Assembly (NCBI GenBank): GCA_963599445.1
Contig: CAVBWZ010000011.1
Span: forward strand, 33,495 to 97,494
Direction: 5' to 3'
Length of the DNA stretch: 64,000 bases
Origin: UBA9732 sp963599445
Lineage (GTDB): Bacteria; Spirochaetota; Spirochaetia; Sphaerochaetales; Sphaerochaetaceae
Below the pieces are notes generated by a model. The model did no database searches. It was not told where the DNA came from and worked only from the letters and a program-made list of their open reading frames with translations. Both the position numbers and the translations under genes were made by a program. The stretch's first letter is position 1. Every line of letters starts with the position of its first letter. Shown here piece by piece: positions 42,502 to 50,066 of this stretch.

Positions 42502-45500
42502 TCAAAGACCCTTCTTGTTGATTATCTCTTCGTCACGCTCTGTGAGAGCAACCTGCTTGCCCTTGGAATCGTAGACGCTCATATCCAAAGCAAGTCCACG
42601 GATTTCCTGAACGAGGACGTTGAACGCCTCAGGCATACCGGCACTTGAGGAAGGCTCGCCCTTGACGATGCTCTCGTAGATCTTCACACGGCCGTTCATG
42701 TCGTCGCTCTTGATGGTGAGAAGCTCCTGGAGGGTGTTGGCTGCACCATAGGCTTCAAGTGCCCATACCTCCATTTCTCCAAGTCTCTGGCCACCGAACT
42801 GGGCCTTTCCTCCCAACGGCTGCTGTGTGACAAGCGAATAAGGTCCTGTGCTTCTTGCATGCATCTTGTCGTCTACGAGGTGATGCAGCTTGAGGTAGTA
42901 GATGTATCCGCAGAATACTGGGTTCACGAACGGAACGCCTGTCCTTCCATCGTACAGAGTCGTCTTGGAGGTGATTGGAAGACCGGCTTCCTTCATCTTC
43001 TCTTCGATCTGCTCCATGGTTGCGCTCTGGAACACAGGTGTGGAATACCACTGGTCGAGCTTTACGGCAGCCCAACCAAGCTGGGTCTCCATGAGCTGTC
43101 CAATGTTCATTCGTGAAGGAACGCCAAGTGGGTTGAGACAGACATCGAGTGGAGTACCGTCTTCCATGAATGGCATATCCTCTTCAGGAAGGATTCTGGA
43201 CACGACACCCTTGTTTCCATGTCTACCAGCCATTTTGTCGCCCTGGCGGAGCTTTCTCTTAGTGGCTATGAGGACCTTGATGGACTCCTCCACTCCAGGA
43301 GGAAGCTCATCGCTTTCGCTCTTCTTGAGGCGCTGTACGTCAATTACTATGCCTTCTGTTCCGTGAGGAACCTTGAGGGACGTGTCACGCACTTCCTTCG
43401 CCTTCTCTCCAAAGATGGAGTTGAGGAGCTTGAACTCAGGAGTCATGTCGCTTTCGCTCTTTGGAGTGACCTTACCAACAAGGATGTGACCAGGATGCAC
43501 CATGGTTCCAATCTTGACGATACCCTCTTCGTCGAGCATCTCAAGCATCTTCTCGTTGGTGTTTGGAATGTCACGGGTAAGCTTCTCAGGACCAAGTTTG
43601 GTCTCTCTGATATCGGTCGTGAACTCCTTTATATGTATGGACGTGTAGATATCGTCCTTGACGACCCTCTCTGAAATGAGAACGGCGTCCTCGTAGTTGT
43701 ATCCGTTCCATGGGACGAATCCAACGAGGATGTTCCTTCCAAGAGCCAGGTCGCCTCTGTCCGTTGCAGGTCCGTCGGCGATGACGTCACCGGCCTTGAC
43801 GACCTGTCCGTTGCTTACGATTGGAGTCTGCGTGAAGCATGTATCCTGGTTCGTTCTCTGGAACTTCTGGACTTCGTACTTGTCGACCTCGCCCTCTATC
43901 TCGCACTCGGCAGGGTTCACCTTTATGTCGATTCTGGTGGATGAGACGTATACGACCTTTCCACCGCGCTTGGCCTTGATCAGGACGCCTGTGTCGTAGG
44001 CGGTCTTGGTCTCCATTCCTGTACCTACCCTTGGAGCCTCTGGGAAAAGGAGAGGAACTGCCTGGCGCTGCATGTTGGAACCCATGAGGGCTCTGTTGGC
44101 ATCGTCGTGCTCAAGGAACGGAATGAGGGATGCGGCTACGGAAACGACCTGCTTTGGAGATACGTCCATGTACTTGATCTCCTCAGGTCTGCGTGTGGAG
44201 TAGTCGCCCTTGTTGCGGACAGGGACCATCTTCTCTGCAAACGAACCGTCCTTGTTGAGCTTGGCGTTTGCGTTTGCAATGAAGTATCTCTCTTCGTCGT
44301 ATGCATCGAGGAACTTGACTTCCTTTGTGGCTTTGCCATCGACGACCTTTCTGTAAGGGGTCTCAAGGAAGCCGTACTTGTTTATTCTGGTGTAGTTTGC
44401 AAGGGAGACGATAAGACCAATGTTTGGACCTTCAGGAGTCTCGATTGGACACATCCTTCCATAGTGTGTGTAGTGGACGTCTCTGACCTCGAACCCTGCA
44501 CGGTCACGGTTGAGTCCGCCGCTTCCCAATGCGGTGAGTCTTCTCTTGTGCGTAAGCTCTGCAAGAGGGTTGATCTGATCCATGAACTGGGAGAACTGGG
44601 AAGAACCAAAGAACTCCTTGATTGCAGCCACGATTGGCTTGTTGGAGATGAGGTCCTGCGGTTTTGCAGCCTCCGGATTGGTGTTCATGCGGTCCTTGGC
44701 GATCCTCTCCATGCGTGAGAACGCAGCCTTGAGCTGTTGCTGGAGAAGCTCTCCAACGCTTCTTACACGACGGTTTCCAAGGTGGTCTATATCATCCAGG
44801 CTCTCTTCGTGGATGAATACCTTGATGAGGAACTTCATGGTGTTCACGATGTCCTCAGGGGTAAGGACCGTAAGGTTCTCATCGAACTGGGAGTCCTCGT
44901 CTCCTGCGTAGAACTTCTTGTGGAGCTTGTAGCGGCCGACCGCTCCAAGGTCGTAGCGGCGCGAAGAGAAGAACATCTCAGGAAGCTCCTTCTCCCCTCT
45001 CTCCGTGGTGATCATCTCACCAGGCATGAGCACGCTGTAGATGTGGCTCAGAACCTCTTCCTTGGTTGGCTCGTCGCTCACTCCGCTGTTGGTGTATTTG
45101 GATTCCTCTATTGCAAAGCAGTTGAGGACTATGTCGCTATGAAGCGACCCCTCGGCCTGCATGTCCACAACGTCTATGCTCTGGACTCCCAAGCCAATGA
45201 GGGTGTCTATATCGTTGGCGTTCAATGCCGTACCGGCCTGGAAAACCTTGACTTCCTTTCCATCCACGACTGCGTAGATGTCCTTTGCAGGATACTGTCC
45301 GTCGAAGGCTTCCTTCGTCTGGTCGTTGAGCTCCATTGCCTTGGAGGCATAGAACGCCGCAATGATCTTCTCTCTCGTATTGTATCCAATGGCCCTGAGG
45401 AACAGGGTTCCAAGGATTCTCTTCTTCCTGTCGATCTTGGCTGCGATTACGCGCTTCTTCTCGTCGATCTCAAACTCGAGCCATGAGCCGCGGTATGGGA

Positions 45501-46008
45501 TTATCCTTGAAGAATATACGCCCTTCTCGTTGGTGAAGATGACACCTGGGGATCTGTGGATCTGGCTTACGACAACCCTTTCGGCTCCGTTGATGATGAA
45601 CGTTCCCCTGTCTGTCATGAGAGGAATGTCTCCAAGGAAGATCTCCTTCTCCCTGAGCTCATCGTTTGTAGCAAGAGCCAAACTGATCACAGCACGGAGT
45701 GGTACACTGTATGTGCGTCCCTTCTTCTTGCATTCGGTCTCCGAGAATTTGATATTGTCGAAATCAAGAGAGTAAGACTCATATCTAAGGCTCATCTCGC
45801 CGTTTGGCCCCTCGATTGGAAAGATCGACCTGAAGACTTCTTCAAGACCGCACTTTTCATCGACAGGCTCTCCCTTCCTGAGCTTGTTGCTCTGGAGGAA
45901 GCTCTCGTATGAGTCCTTCTGGATTCCAATCAAATCCGGAAGCTCGCACACTTCATCGTATTCTGCTCCGATATAGGTTCTGTTTATGGGTTTGCCTTTG
46001 GCAACCAT
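42502..46008 (-). CDS. rpoB: RNA polymerase beta subunit
   Basis: 1168 aa. Contains the rifampicin-pocket region FMDQINPLAELTHKRRLTALGSGGLNRDRAG with the standard residues (wild-type pattern), GYNYEDAVLISERVV and the C-terminal clamp segment KAQFGGQRLGEMEVWALEAYGAA. It ends 17 nt before the rpoC start. It is separated from rplL by an attenuator-like hairpin. Confidence 0.98.
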   Translation of the reverse strand: MVAKGKPINRTYIGAEYDEVCELPDLIGIQKDSYESFLQSNKLRKGEPVDEKCGLEEVFRSIFPIEGPNGEMSLRYESYSLDFDNIKFSETECKKKGRTYSVPLRAVISLALATNDELREKEIFLGDIPLMTDRGTFIINGAERVVVSQIHRSPGVIFTNEKGVYSSRIIPYRGSWLEFEIDEKKRVIAAKIDRKKRILGTLFLRAIGYNTREKIIAAFYASKAMELNDQTKEAFDGQYPAKDIYAVVDGKEVKVFQAGTALNANDIDTLIGLGVQSIDVVDMQAEGSLHSDIVLNCFAIEESKYTNSGVSDEPTKEEVLSHIYSVLMPGEMITTERGEKELPEMFFSSRRYDLGAVGRYKLHKKFYAGDEDSQFDENLTVLTPEDIVNTMKFLIKVFIHEESLDDIDHLGNRRVRSVGELLQQQLKAAFSRMERIAKDRMNTNPEAAKPQDLISNKPIVAAIKEFFGSSQFSQFMDQINPLAELTHKRRLTALGSGGLNRDRAGFEVRDVHYTHYGRMCPIETPEGPNIGLIVSLANYTRINKYGFLETPYRKVVDGKATKEVKFLDAYDEERYFIANANAKLNKDGSFAEKMVPVRNKGDYSTRRPEEIKYMDVSPKQVVSVAASLIPFLEHDDANRALMGSNMQRQAVPLLFPEAPRVGTGMETKTAYDTGVLIKAKRGGKVVYVSSTRIDIKVNPAECEIEGEVDKYEVQKFQRTNQDTCFTQTPIVSNGQVVKAGDVIADGPATDRGDLALGRNILVGFVPWNGYNYEDAVLISERVVKDDIYTSIHIKEFTTDIRETKLGPEKLTRDIPNTNEKMLEMLDEEGIVKIGTMVHPGHILVGKVTPKSESDMTPEFKLLNSIFGEKAKEVRDTSLKVPHGTEGIVIDVQRLKKSESDELPPGVEESIKVLIATKRKLRQGDKMAGRHGNKGVVSRILPEEDMPFMEDGTPLDVCLNPLGVPSRMNIGQLMETQLGWAAVKLDQWYSTPVFQSATMEQIEEKMKEAGLPITSKTTLYDGRTGVPFVNPVFCGYIYYLKLHHLVDDKMHARSTGPYSLVTQQPLGGKAQFGGQRLGEMEVWALEAYGAANTLQELLTIKSDDMNGRVKIYESIVKGEPSSSAGMPEAFNVLVQEIRGLALDMSVYDSKGKQVALTERDEEIINKKGL

Positions 46009-46079
46009 CGTGTACCCCCAAATCAGTGATAAAACGCCATCAAATCATGGCATGAAAACAAACTTCAAAAGTAACTTTC

Positions 46080-46123
46080 AAAAAAAGACAGAAACCCTCC
46101 CATGGCCCAAAGGACCCGGGAGG
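46080..46123 (-). terminator. Attenuator-like terminator between rplL and rpoB
   Basis: Minus-strand stem CCTCCC/GGGAGG (46096-46101 with 46118-46123) enclosing an inner GGTCC/GGGCC pairing, followed by TTTCTGTC and seven T. The same position carries a partial terminator in E. coli, reducing rpoBC relative to ribosomal proteins. The rest of 46009-46140 shows no separate promoter. Confidence 0.8.
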
Positions 46124-46140
46124 TTCTGCTGTAAAATCGA

Positions 46141-46518
46141 TTATTTTACCTCAACTACGCAGCCTGCAGCCTCAAGCTTTTCCTTGACGGCAGCGGCATC
46201 AGCCTTGGAGATTCCCTCCTTGACTTTTCCACCAGCCTCAACAAGCTCTTTGGCTTCCTTGAGACCAAGCTCTGCGCTGACTTCTCTGACTGCCTTGATT
46301 GCAGCGATCTTCTTTGCAGCATCGAAGGACTTGAGGATGACGTCGAACTCTGTCTTCTCCTCGACTTCCTCAGCGGCAGCGGCAGGACCGGCAGCGACAG
46401 CAACAGCTGCAGCAGCGGCTGTAACACCAAACTTCTCTTCCATAGCCTTAATGAGGTCTGCAACCTCCATTACGGTCATGTTTGCAATTGACTCTAGAAT
46501 CTCATCTCTTGTAGCCAT
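46141..46518 (-). CDS. rplL: 50S ribosomal protein bL12 (L7/L12)
   Basis: 125-aa stalk protein. N-terminal dimerisation domain, an Ala-rich hinge (AAAAAVAVAAGPAAAAEE), and the C-terminal factor-binding domain with KIAAIKAVREVSAELGLKEA. The ATG at 46518 follows AAAGGAG. Confidence 0.98.
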   Translation of the reverse strand: MATRDEILESIANMTVMEVADLIKAMEEKFGVTAAAAAVAVAAGPAAAAEEVEEKTEFDVILKSFDAAKKIAAIKAVREVSAELGLKEAKELVEAGGKVKEGISKADAAAVKEKLEAAGCVVEVK

Positions 46519-46548
46519 ATTATCTTCTCCTTTGTAAGATTTTATTTT

Positions 46549-46588
46549 CAACGGTCATAGCATGGTACTATGAAGACTAAAACCGTTG
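46549..46588 (-). promoter_or_regulatory. Intercistronic hairpin between rplJ and rplL
   Basis: The stem CAACGGT/ACCGTTG (46549-46555 with 46582-46588), with an inner CATAG/CTATG, starts right at the rplJ stop. No T tract follows, so it is more likely an mRNA-stability or processing element that allows the higher L12 output than a terminator. Confidence 0.5.
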
Positions 46589-47125
46589 TTACTCTGCTTT
46601 GGCCTCTTCTGCAGGGGCTTTGCCTTCCAACTTCTCCTGGTAGGCGAGGAGTGTAGCAGCGACCTTCTGGACAGGAGCCATCATCGTAGCCATGAGGTGG
46701 CTGATGAGGTCGAGTCTTCCAGGGAGCTTGGAGAATGCATCCACTTCAGCTGCATCGAAAGCTCTTCCATCAAGGAATCCGCCGCGAACCTTGAGCTTGT
46801 TGTCCGTTCCCTTCTGTGCATCGACGACGATCTTTGCGATTGCGCTCTGCTCGTCACCTTTTGCAAGGACGATTGCAGTTGGTCCAACCAACTTGTCATC
46901 GACACCCTCGTGGCCAAGTTCCTTCATTGCAATCTTTGCATAGCGGTTCTTGACGACGCGGCACACAGCATCCTTGGCCCTGAGCTGCTTTCTGAGATCG
47001 GAGATCTGAGCAACCGTAAGACCACGATAGTCTGCGAAGATGAATCCGGAGTACTGACCAAACTCTTCCTTGAGCTGCTTTACAGCGGCTTCTTTAGTCT
47101 CGTTTACCTTTACGTGATATTCCAT
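46589..47125 (-). CDS. rplJ: 50S ribosomal protein uL10
   Basis: 178-aa stalk base. FIFADYRGLTVAQISDLRKQLR near the N-terminus and GPTAIVLAKGDEQSAIAKI; the C-terminal helix binds L12 dimers. Fifteen nucleotides after rplA. Confidence 0.98.
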   Translation of the reverse strand: MEYHVKVNETKEAAVKQLKEEFGQYSGFIFADYRGLTVAQISDLRKQLRAKDAVCRVVKNRYAKIAMKELGHEGVDDKLVGPTAIVLAKGDEQSAIAKIVVDAQKGTDNKLKVRGGFLDGRAFDAAEVDAFSKLPGRLDLISHLMATMMAPVQKVAATLLAYQEKLEGKAPAEEAKAE

Positions 47126-47140
47126 ACTTCACCTCGCCTA

Positions 47141-47821
47141 TTACAGAACTTCCTTGGCATCGATGGAGACGCCAGGACCCATGGTGGAAGCAAGAGCTGT
47201 GCTCACGATGAAATCACCCTTTGCATCAGCCGGCTTTCTTCTGAAGATCTCCTTGATTGCGACATCTGCGTTCTCAGCAATCTTGTCGGCATCCATGGAA
47301 ACCTTTCCAATCGCCATGTGGACGACACCAGTCTTGTCGGAGCGGAACTCGGTTCTTCCCTTGCGGAGCTCTGCGAGAGCACCCTTGATGTCCATGGTGA
47401 CGGTCTGTGTCTTTGGGTTAGGCATGAGACCTCTTCTACCAAGGATAGGACCAAGACGTCCAACATCCTTCATCATGTCAGGAGTTGCGACTGCTACATC
47501 GAAATCCATCCAACCACCGCGGATCTTCTCAATGAGGTCTGCATCGCCAACGTATGTTGCACCTGCATCCAAGGCTTCCTGAGCCTTGTCACCCTTTGCG
47601 AAGACGAGGACCTTCTTTTCAGCCGAGAACTGGTTTGGAAGGACGACGGTGTCTCTGACGCTCTGGCTCTTCTTGAGCATAAGCTTGATGTGGAGCTCTA
47701 CAGTCTCGTCGAACTTTGCAAATGAAAGCTCCTTTACGAGTGCTGCAGCTTCAGCAAGGCCATAGACCTTTGATCTGTCATACTTCTTGACAGCTTCCTG
47801 ATACTTCTTGCCGTGCTTCAT
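47141..47821 (-). CDS. rplA: 50S ribosomal protein uL1
   Basis: 226-aa L1-stalk protein. Starts MKHGKKYQEAVKKYDRSK, with GRLGPILGRRGLMPNPKTQTV as the signature. It overlaps the rplK stop by 4 nt (ATGA). In other bacteria L1 represses its own operon via a leader; the 48250-48528 gap carries hairpins that could be such a site. Confidence 0.98.
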   Translation of the reverse strand: MKHGKKYQEAVKKYDRSKVYGLAEAAALVKELSFAKFDETVELHIKLMLKKSQSVRDTVVLPNQFSAEKKVLVFAKGDKAQEALDAGATYVGDADLIEKIRGGWMDFDVAVATPDMMKDVGRLGPILGRRGLMPNPKTQTVTMDIKGALAELRKGRTEFRSDKTGVVHMAIGKVSMDADKIAENADVAIKEIFRRKPADAKGDFIVSTALASTMGPGVSIDAKEVL

Positions 47822-48249
47822 TTTTCCACCTCCACGCCCATGCTTCTCGCCGTTCCAGCGATAATGCGCTTTGCAGCCTCGATGTCGTTGGCATTGAGGT
47901 CAGGCATCTTGGTCTTTGCAATCTCTTCAAGCTGAACCTGAGAGAGGGTTCCGACCTTCTGCTTGTTTGGAACACCGCTGGCCTTCTGGAGTCCAAGAGC
48001 CTTCTTGATGAGAACTGCTGCTGGAGGGGTCTTCAGAATGAAAGAGAATGTTCTGTCTGCGTAAACTGTGATTACGACTGGGACTGTCAAGCCTGGTTCA
48101 AACTGTCTTGTCTTCTCGTTGAACTGCTGGACAAACTGTGGTGCGCTTACCCCGTGAGGACCAAGAGCCGGACCGATTGGTGGAGCCGGTGTGGCCTTCT
48201 GGGCCGGACACTGCAACTTGATTATTGCAGTAACCTTTTTCTTTGCCAT
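47818..48249 (-). CDS. rplK: 50S ribosomal protein uL11
   Basis: 143 aa. Starts MAKKKVTAIIKLQCPAQKATPAPPIG, with FILKTPPAAVLIKKALG and a C-terminal rRNA-binding domain (MPDLNANDIEAAKRIIAGTARSMG). GTPase-centre protein. Overlaps rplA by 4 nt. Confidence 0.98.
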   Translation of the reverse strand: MAKKKVTAIIKLQCPAQKATPAPPIGPALGPHGVSAPQFVQQFNEKTRQFEPGLTVPVVITVYADRTFSFILKTPPAAVLIKKALGLQKASGVPNKQKVGTLSQVQLEEIAKTKMPDLNANDIEAAKRIIAGTARSMGVEVEK

Positions 48250-48528
48250 ATTTTTCTCCTTACGTGCAAGGCCTCGCCTGAGTTGGCGGAAAAGTTCAGA
48301 CCTCCACGCTGGTATTAACGCCTGTCATACGATCAGGCTCCCACCTTTTCGAATCATCCCAAGACACCCTGGCCGCCACGAACGAAACGCCCACACCGTC
48401 CAAAGCAATCCATCGAATCCTCGAAGAGGAGTAATTCAATGCAAATCGAGAGGGAACCTCAGTTCCCCTCCCTGAACGTATGTCATTTTCAACGTCTGCG
48501 CAACGTCCGGTACGCAGACGAAGTCCAA
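48250..48528 (-). promoter_or_regulatory. rplKA leader region with two hairpins
   Basis: 279 nt between nusG and rplK with no gene. It holds the hairpin CGTCTGCG/CGCAGACG (48493-48500 with 48513-48520) just after the nusG stop and GGGAAC-CTCA-GTTCCC (48452-48467). Neither has a T tract. They may be a nusG 3' end and an L1 operator, but no match to a known L1 site was verified. Confidence 0.45.
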
Positions 48529-49089
48529 TCAGATCTTCTCGACCTGGTTGAACTCTATCTCGACAGGGGTAGGTCTTCCAAAGATCTCCACGGAAACCCT
48601 TATGCGGCCTTTCTCGGTGTTGATCTCCTCGATGACACCCGTAAAGCCGGAGAACGGTCCGTCGATGACCTTGACGGTCTCCCCTTCGTTGAAGCTCTGC
48701 TTGGGTCTGAATGCCTTTTCAGCCTTTATCTCACCCGTCTTCTGGAGGATGTTGTTCATCTCGTCCTTCGTAAGTGGGATCGGCTTTGAGGACCTAGTGG
48801 CAGCAAGGAATCCGGTCACACCCTGGATGCGCTTGATCTGAGAGCAGTAGCGCTTCCAAGAATCGTCTTCAGGCATATCGAGCTCAACGAGAATGTAGCC
48901 AGGCAGAACCTTGTGCTTGACTTCCTTCCTGACTCCGTCCTTGTTTTCGACAAGTGTCTCGAATGGAACCTTAACGTCAAGGCAGACCGATGCGAAGTCG
49001 CTGTCGGTCTCCATCATTCTGCGGATGAGTTTCTCGATCTTCTGCTCGTAACCAGAATAGGTGTGTACGATATACCAGCCTCTTGCCAT
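48529..49089 (-). CDS. nusG: Transcription elongation/antitermination factor NusG
   Basis: 186 aa. NGN domain (MARGWYIVHTYSGYEQKIEKL) binding RNA polymerase, and a C-terminal KOW domain (EGETVKVIDGPFSGFTGVIEEIN) contacting S10 or Rho. Located 20 nt after secE as in most bacteria. Confidence 0.98.
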   Translation of the reverse strand: MARGWYIVHTYSGYEQKIEKLIRRMMETDSDFASVCLDVKVPFETLVENKDGVRKEVKHKVLPGYILVELDMPEDDSWKRYCSQIKRIQGVTGFLAATRSSKPIPLTKDEMNNILQKTGEIKAEKAFRPKQSFNEGETVKVIDGPFSGFTGVIEEINTEKGRIRVSVEIFGRPTPVEIEFNQVEKI

Positions 49090-49109
49090 CTAAACCTTCC
49101 TTAGAATCC

Positions 49110-49289
49110 TTAGAAAATCAAGGACATTGCCTTGAGAAGCAGGAAATCTGTGAGACCAAGGAGGACTGCAAAGACGATGGTCGTGACGATGACGATCTTC
49201 GTCGATGAAAGAATCATGGTCTTGTTCGGCCATGCGACCTTCTTCATCTCTAGACGACATTCCTTAAAGTATTTGAAAAGTTTCTTCAT
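49110..49289 (-). CDS. secE: SecE preprotein translocase subunit
   Basis: 59-aa short form with an amphipathic N-terminal helix (FKECRLEMKKVAWPNKTMI, the conserved WP motif) and one transmembrane helix (about 27-52, IVIVTTIVFAVLLGLTDFLLL). Stabilises SecY. The start at 49289 follows a GGGAGT site. It is placed between tRNA-Trp and nusG. Confidence 0.95.
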   Translation of the reverse strand: MKKLFKYFKECRLEMKKVAWPNKTMILSSTKIVIVTTIVFAVLLGLTDFLLLKAMSLIF

Positions 49290-49314
49290 CTAATACTCCC
49301 AAACAGAGGTTCTA

Positions 49315-49388
49315 CAGGCCAGGAGGGATTCGAACCCCCAACACCCGGTTTTGGAGACCAGTGCTCTAACCGTTGGAGCTACTGGCCT
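49315..49388 (-). tRNA. trpT: tRNA-Trp (CCA anticodon)
   Basis: Minus strand. 7-bp acceptor AGGCCAG/CTGGCCT, D arm, anticodon loop CTCCAAA giving anticodon CCA, T loop TTCGAAT, and discriminator G at 49315. No CCA is encoded. It sits between rpmG and secE, co-transcribed with them. Confidence 0.95.
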
Positions 49389-49415
49389 ATATTCCTCTAT
49401 TTCAAAACCCCAAGC

Positions 49416-49592
49416 TTACTTTACCTTTGTTTCACGGTGCAGAGTATGCTTGCGATCGAACGGACAATACTTCATAAGCTCAAGCTTGTTCGGATTGTTA
49501 CGGCGGTTCTTTTCTGTTGTGTAGTTCTTCCTCTTGCACTCGGAGCACTGGAGAGCGATCTTCTCAACAGGACTTTTCTTTTTGTCTGCCAT
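49416..49592 (-). CDS. rpmG: 50S ribosomal protein bL33
   Basis: 58 aa, starting MADKKKSPVEKIALQCSECKRKN. It keeps three of the possible four zinc cysteines (C16, C19, C43), while the fourth position is Asp46 in YCPFDRKHTLHRETK, so zinc binding is uncertain. Normal place between tRNA-Thr and tRNA-Trp at the start of the secE-nusG-rpoB unit. Confidence 0.95.
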   Translation of the reverse strand: MADKKKSPVEKIALQCSECKRKNYTTEKNRRNNPNKLELMKYCPFDRKHTLHRETKVK

Positions 49593-49658
49593 ATCTATAA
49601 CTCCTTAGGGCAAAAGCCCTTCTCTTTTTCCATACATGCATTCGCCATATATAAATAA

Positions 49659-49731
49659 AGCCCTCGAGCGGATTTGAACCGCTGACCCCAACCTTACCAT
49701 GGTTGTGCTCTACCGACTGAGCTACAAGGGC
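49659..49731 (-). tRNA. thrT: tRNA-Thr (GGT anticodon)
   Basis: Minus strand. Acceptor GCCCTTG/CGAGGGC (one G-U), anticodon loop ATGGTAA giving anticodon GGT, T loop TTCAAAT, discriminator U at 49659, no encoded CCA. First transcript element after the promoter at 49762. Confidence 0.95.
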
Positions 49732-49761
49732 ATAATAACAGCACGGAAACATGCAAAATGT

Positions 49762-49791
49762 AAGGTAGCAAAAACGCAACTACTTTGTCAA
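49762..49791 (-). promoter_or_regulatory. Promoter of the tRNA-Thr / rpmG / secE-nusG / rpoBC unit
   Basis: Minus-strand TTGACA (49786-49791), an 18-nt spacer and TACCTT (49762-49767), about 30 nt before the tRNA-Thr 5' end. Confidence 0.7.
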
Positions 49792-49915
49792 TAACTTATT
49801 AACCAATGTATCAACATTGCACATATGGCCGCCTGGCACAATGGTCCACACCGCCCCTCCACCACCCACATAGACCGATGTCCCTGCATCCCGTCCCATG
49901 AAACGTCACCCACTC

Positions 49916-49936
49916 TGTACGCACATGCGCGCGCAT
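49916..49936. promoter_or_regulatory. Alternating purine-pyrimidine palindromic tract upstream of glgP
   Basis: 21 nt of strict purine/pyrimidine alternation including the perfect 12-nt palindrome ATGCGCGCGCAT (49925-49936), 7 nt upstream of the glgP -35 box. It could be an operator or a Z-DNA-prone site. The rest of 49792-50066 is promoter/leader sequence with no gene. Confidence 0.4.
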
Positions 49937-49943
49937 CTTTCAA

Positions 49944-49972
49944 TTGATATGCGCTTTTTTTTATGATACAAT
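49944..49972 (+). promoter_or_regulatory. Sigma70-type promoter of glgP
   Basis: TTGATA (49944-49949), a 17-nt spacer with an eight-T run, and TACAAT (49967-49972), giving a leader of about 90 nt to glgP. Confidence 0.75.
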
Positions 49973-50066
49973 AATGTTGGTTTTGCCTATTTCCTTTAGG
50001 ACAAAAGGATAAATCCAATCGTGTTTTTAGCGAAAACCCAAAGGCAAAGCCAAAGGCGGCTCAACG

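Noticed and set aside
48493..48520. CGTCTGCG/CGCAGACG hairpin as the nusG terminator
   Set aside because: There is no T tract after the stem on the minus strand, so it was kept only as a possible regulatory hairpin.
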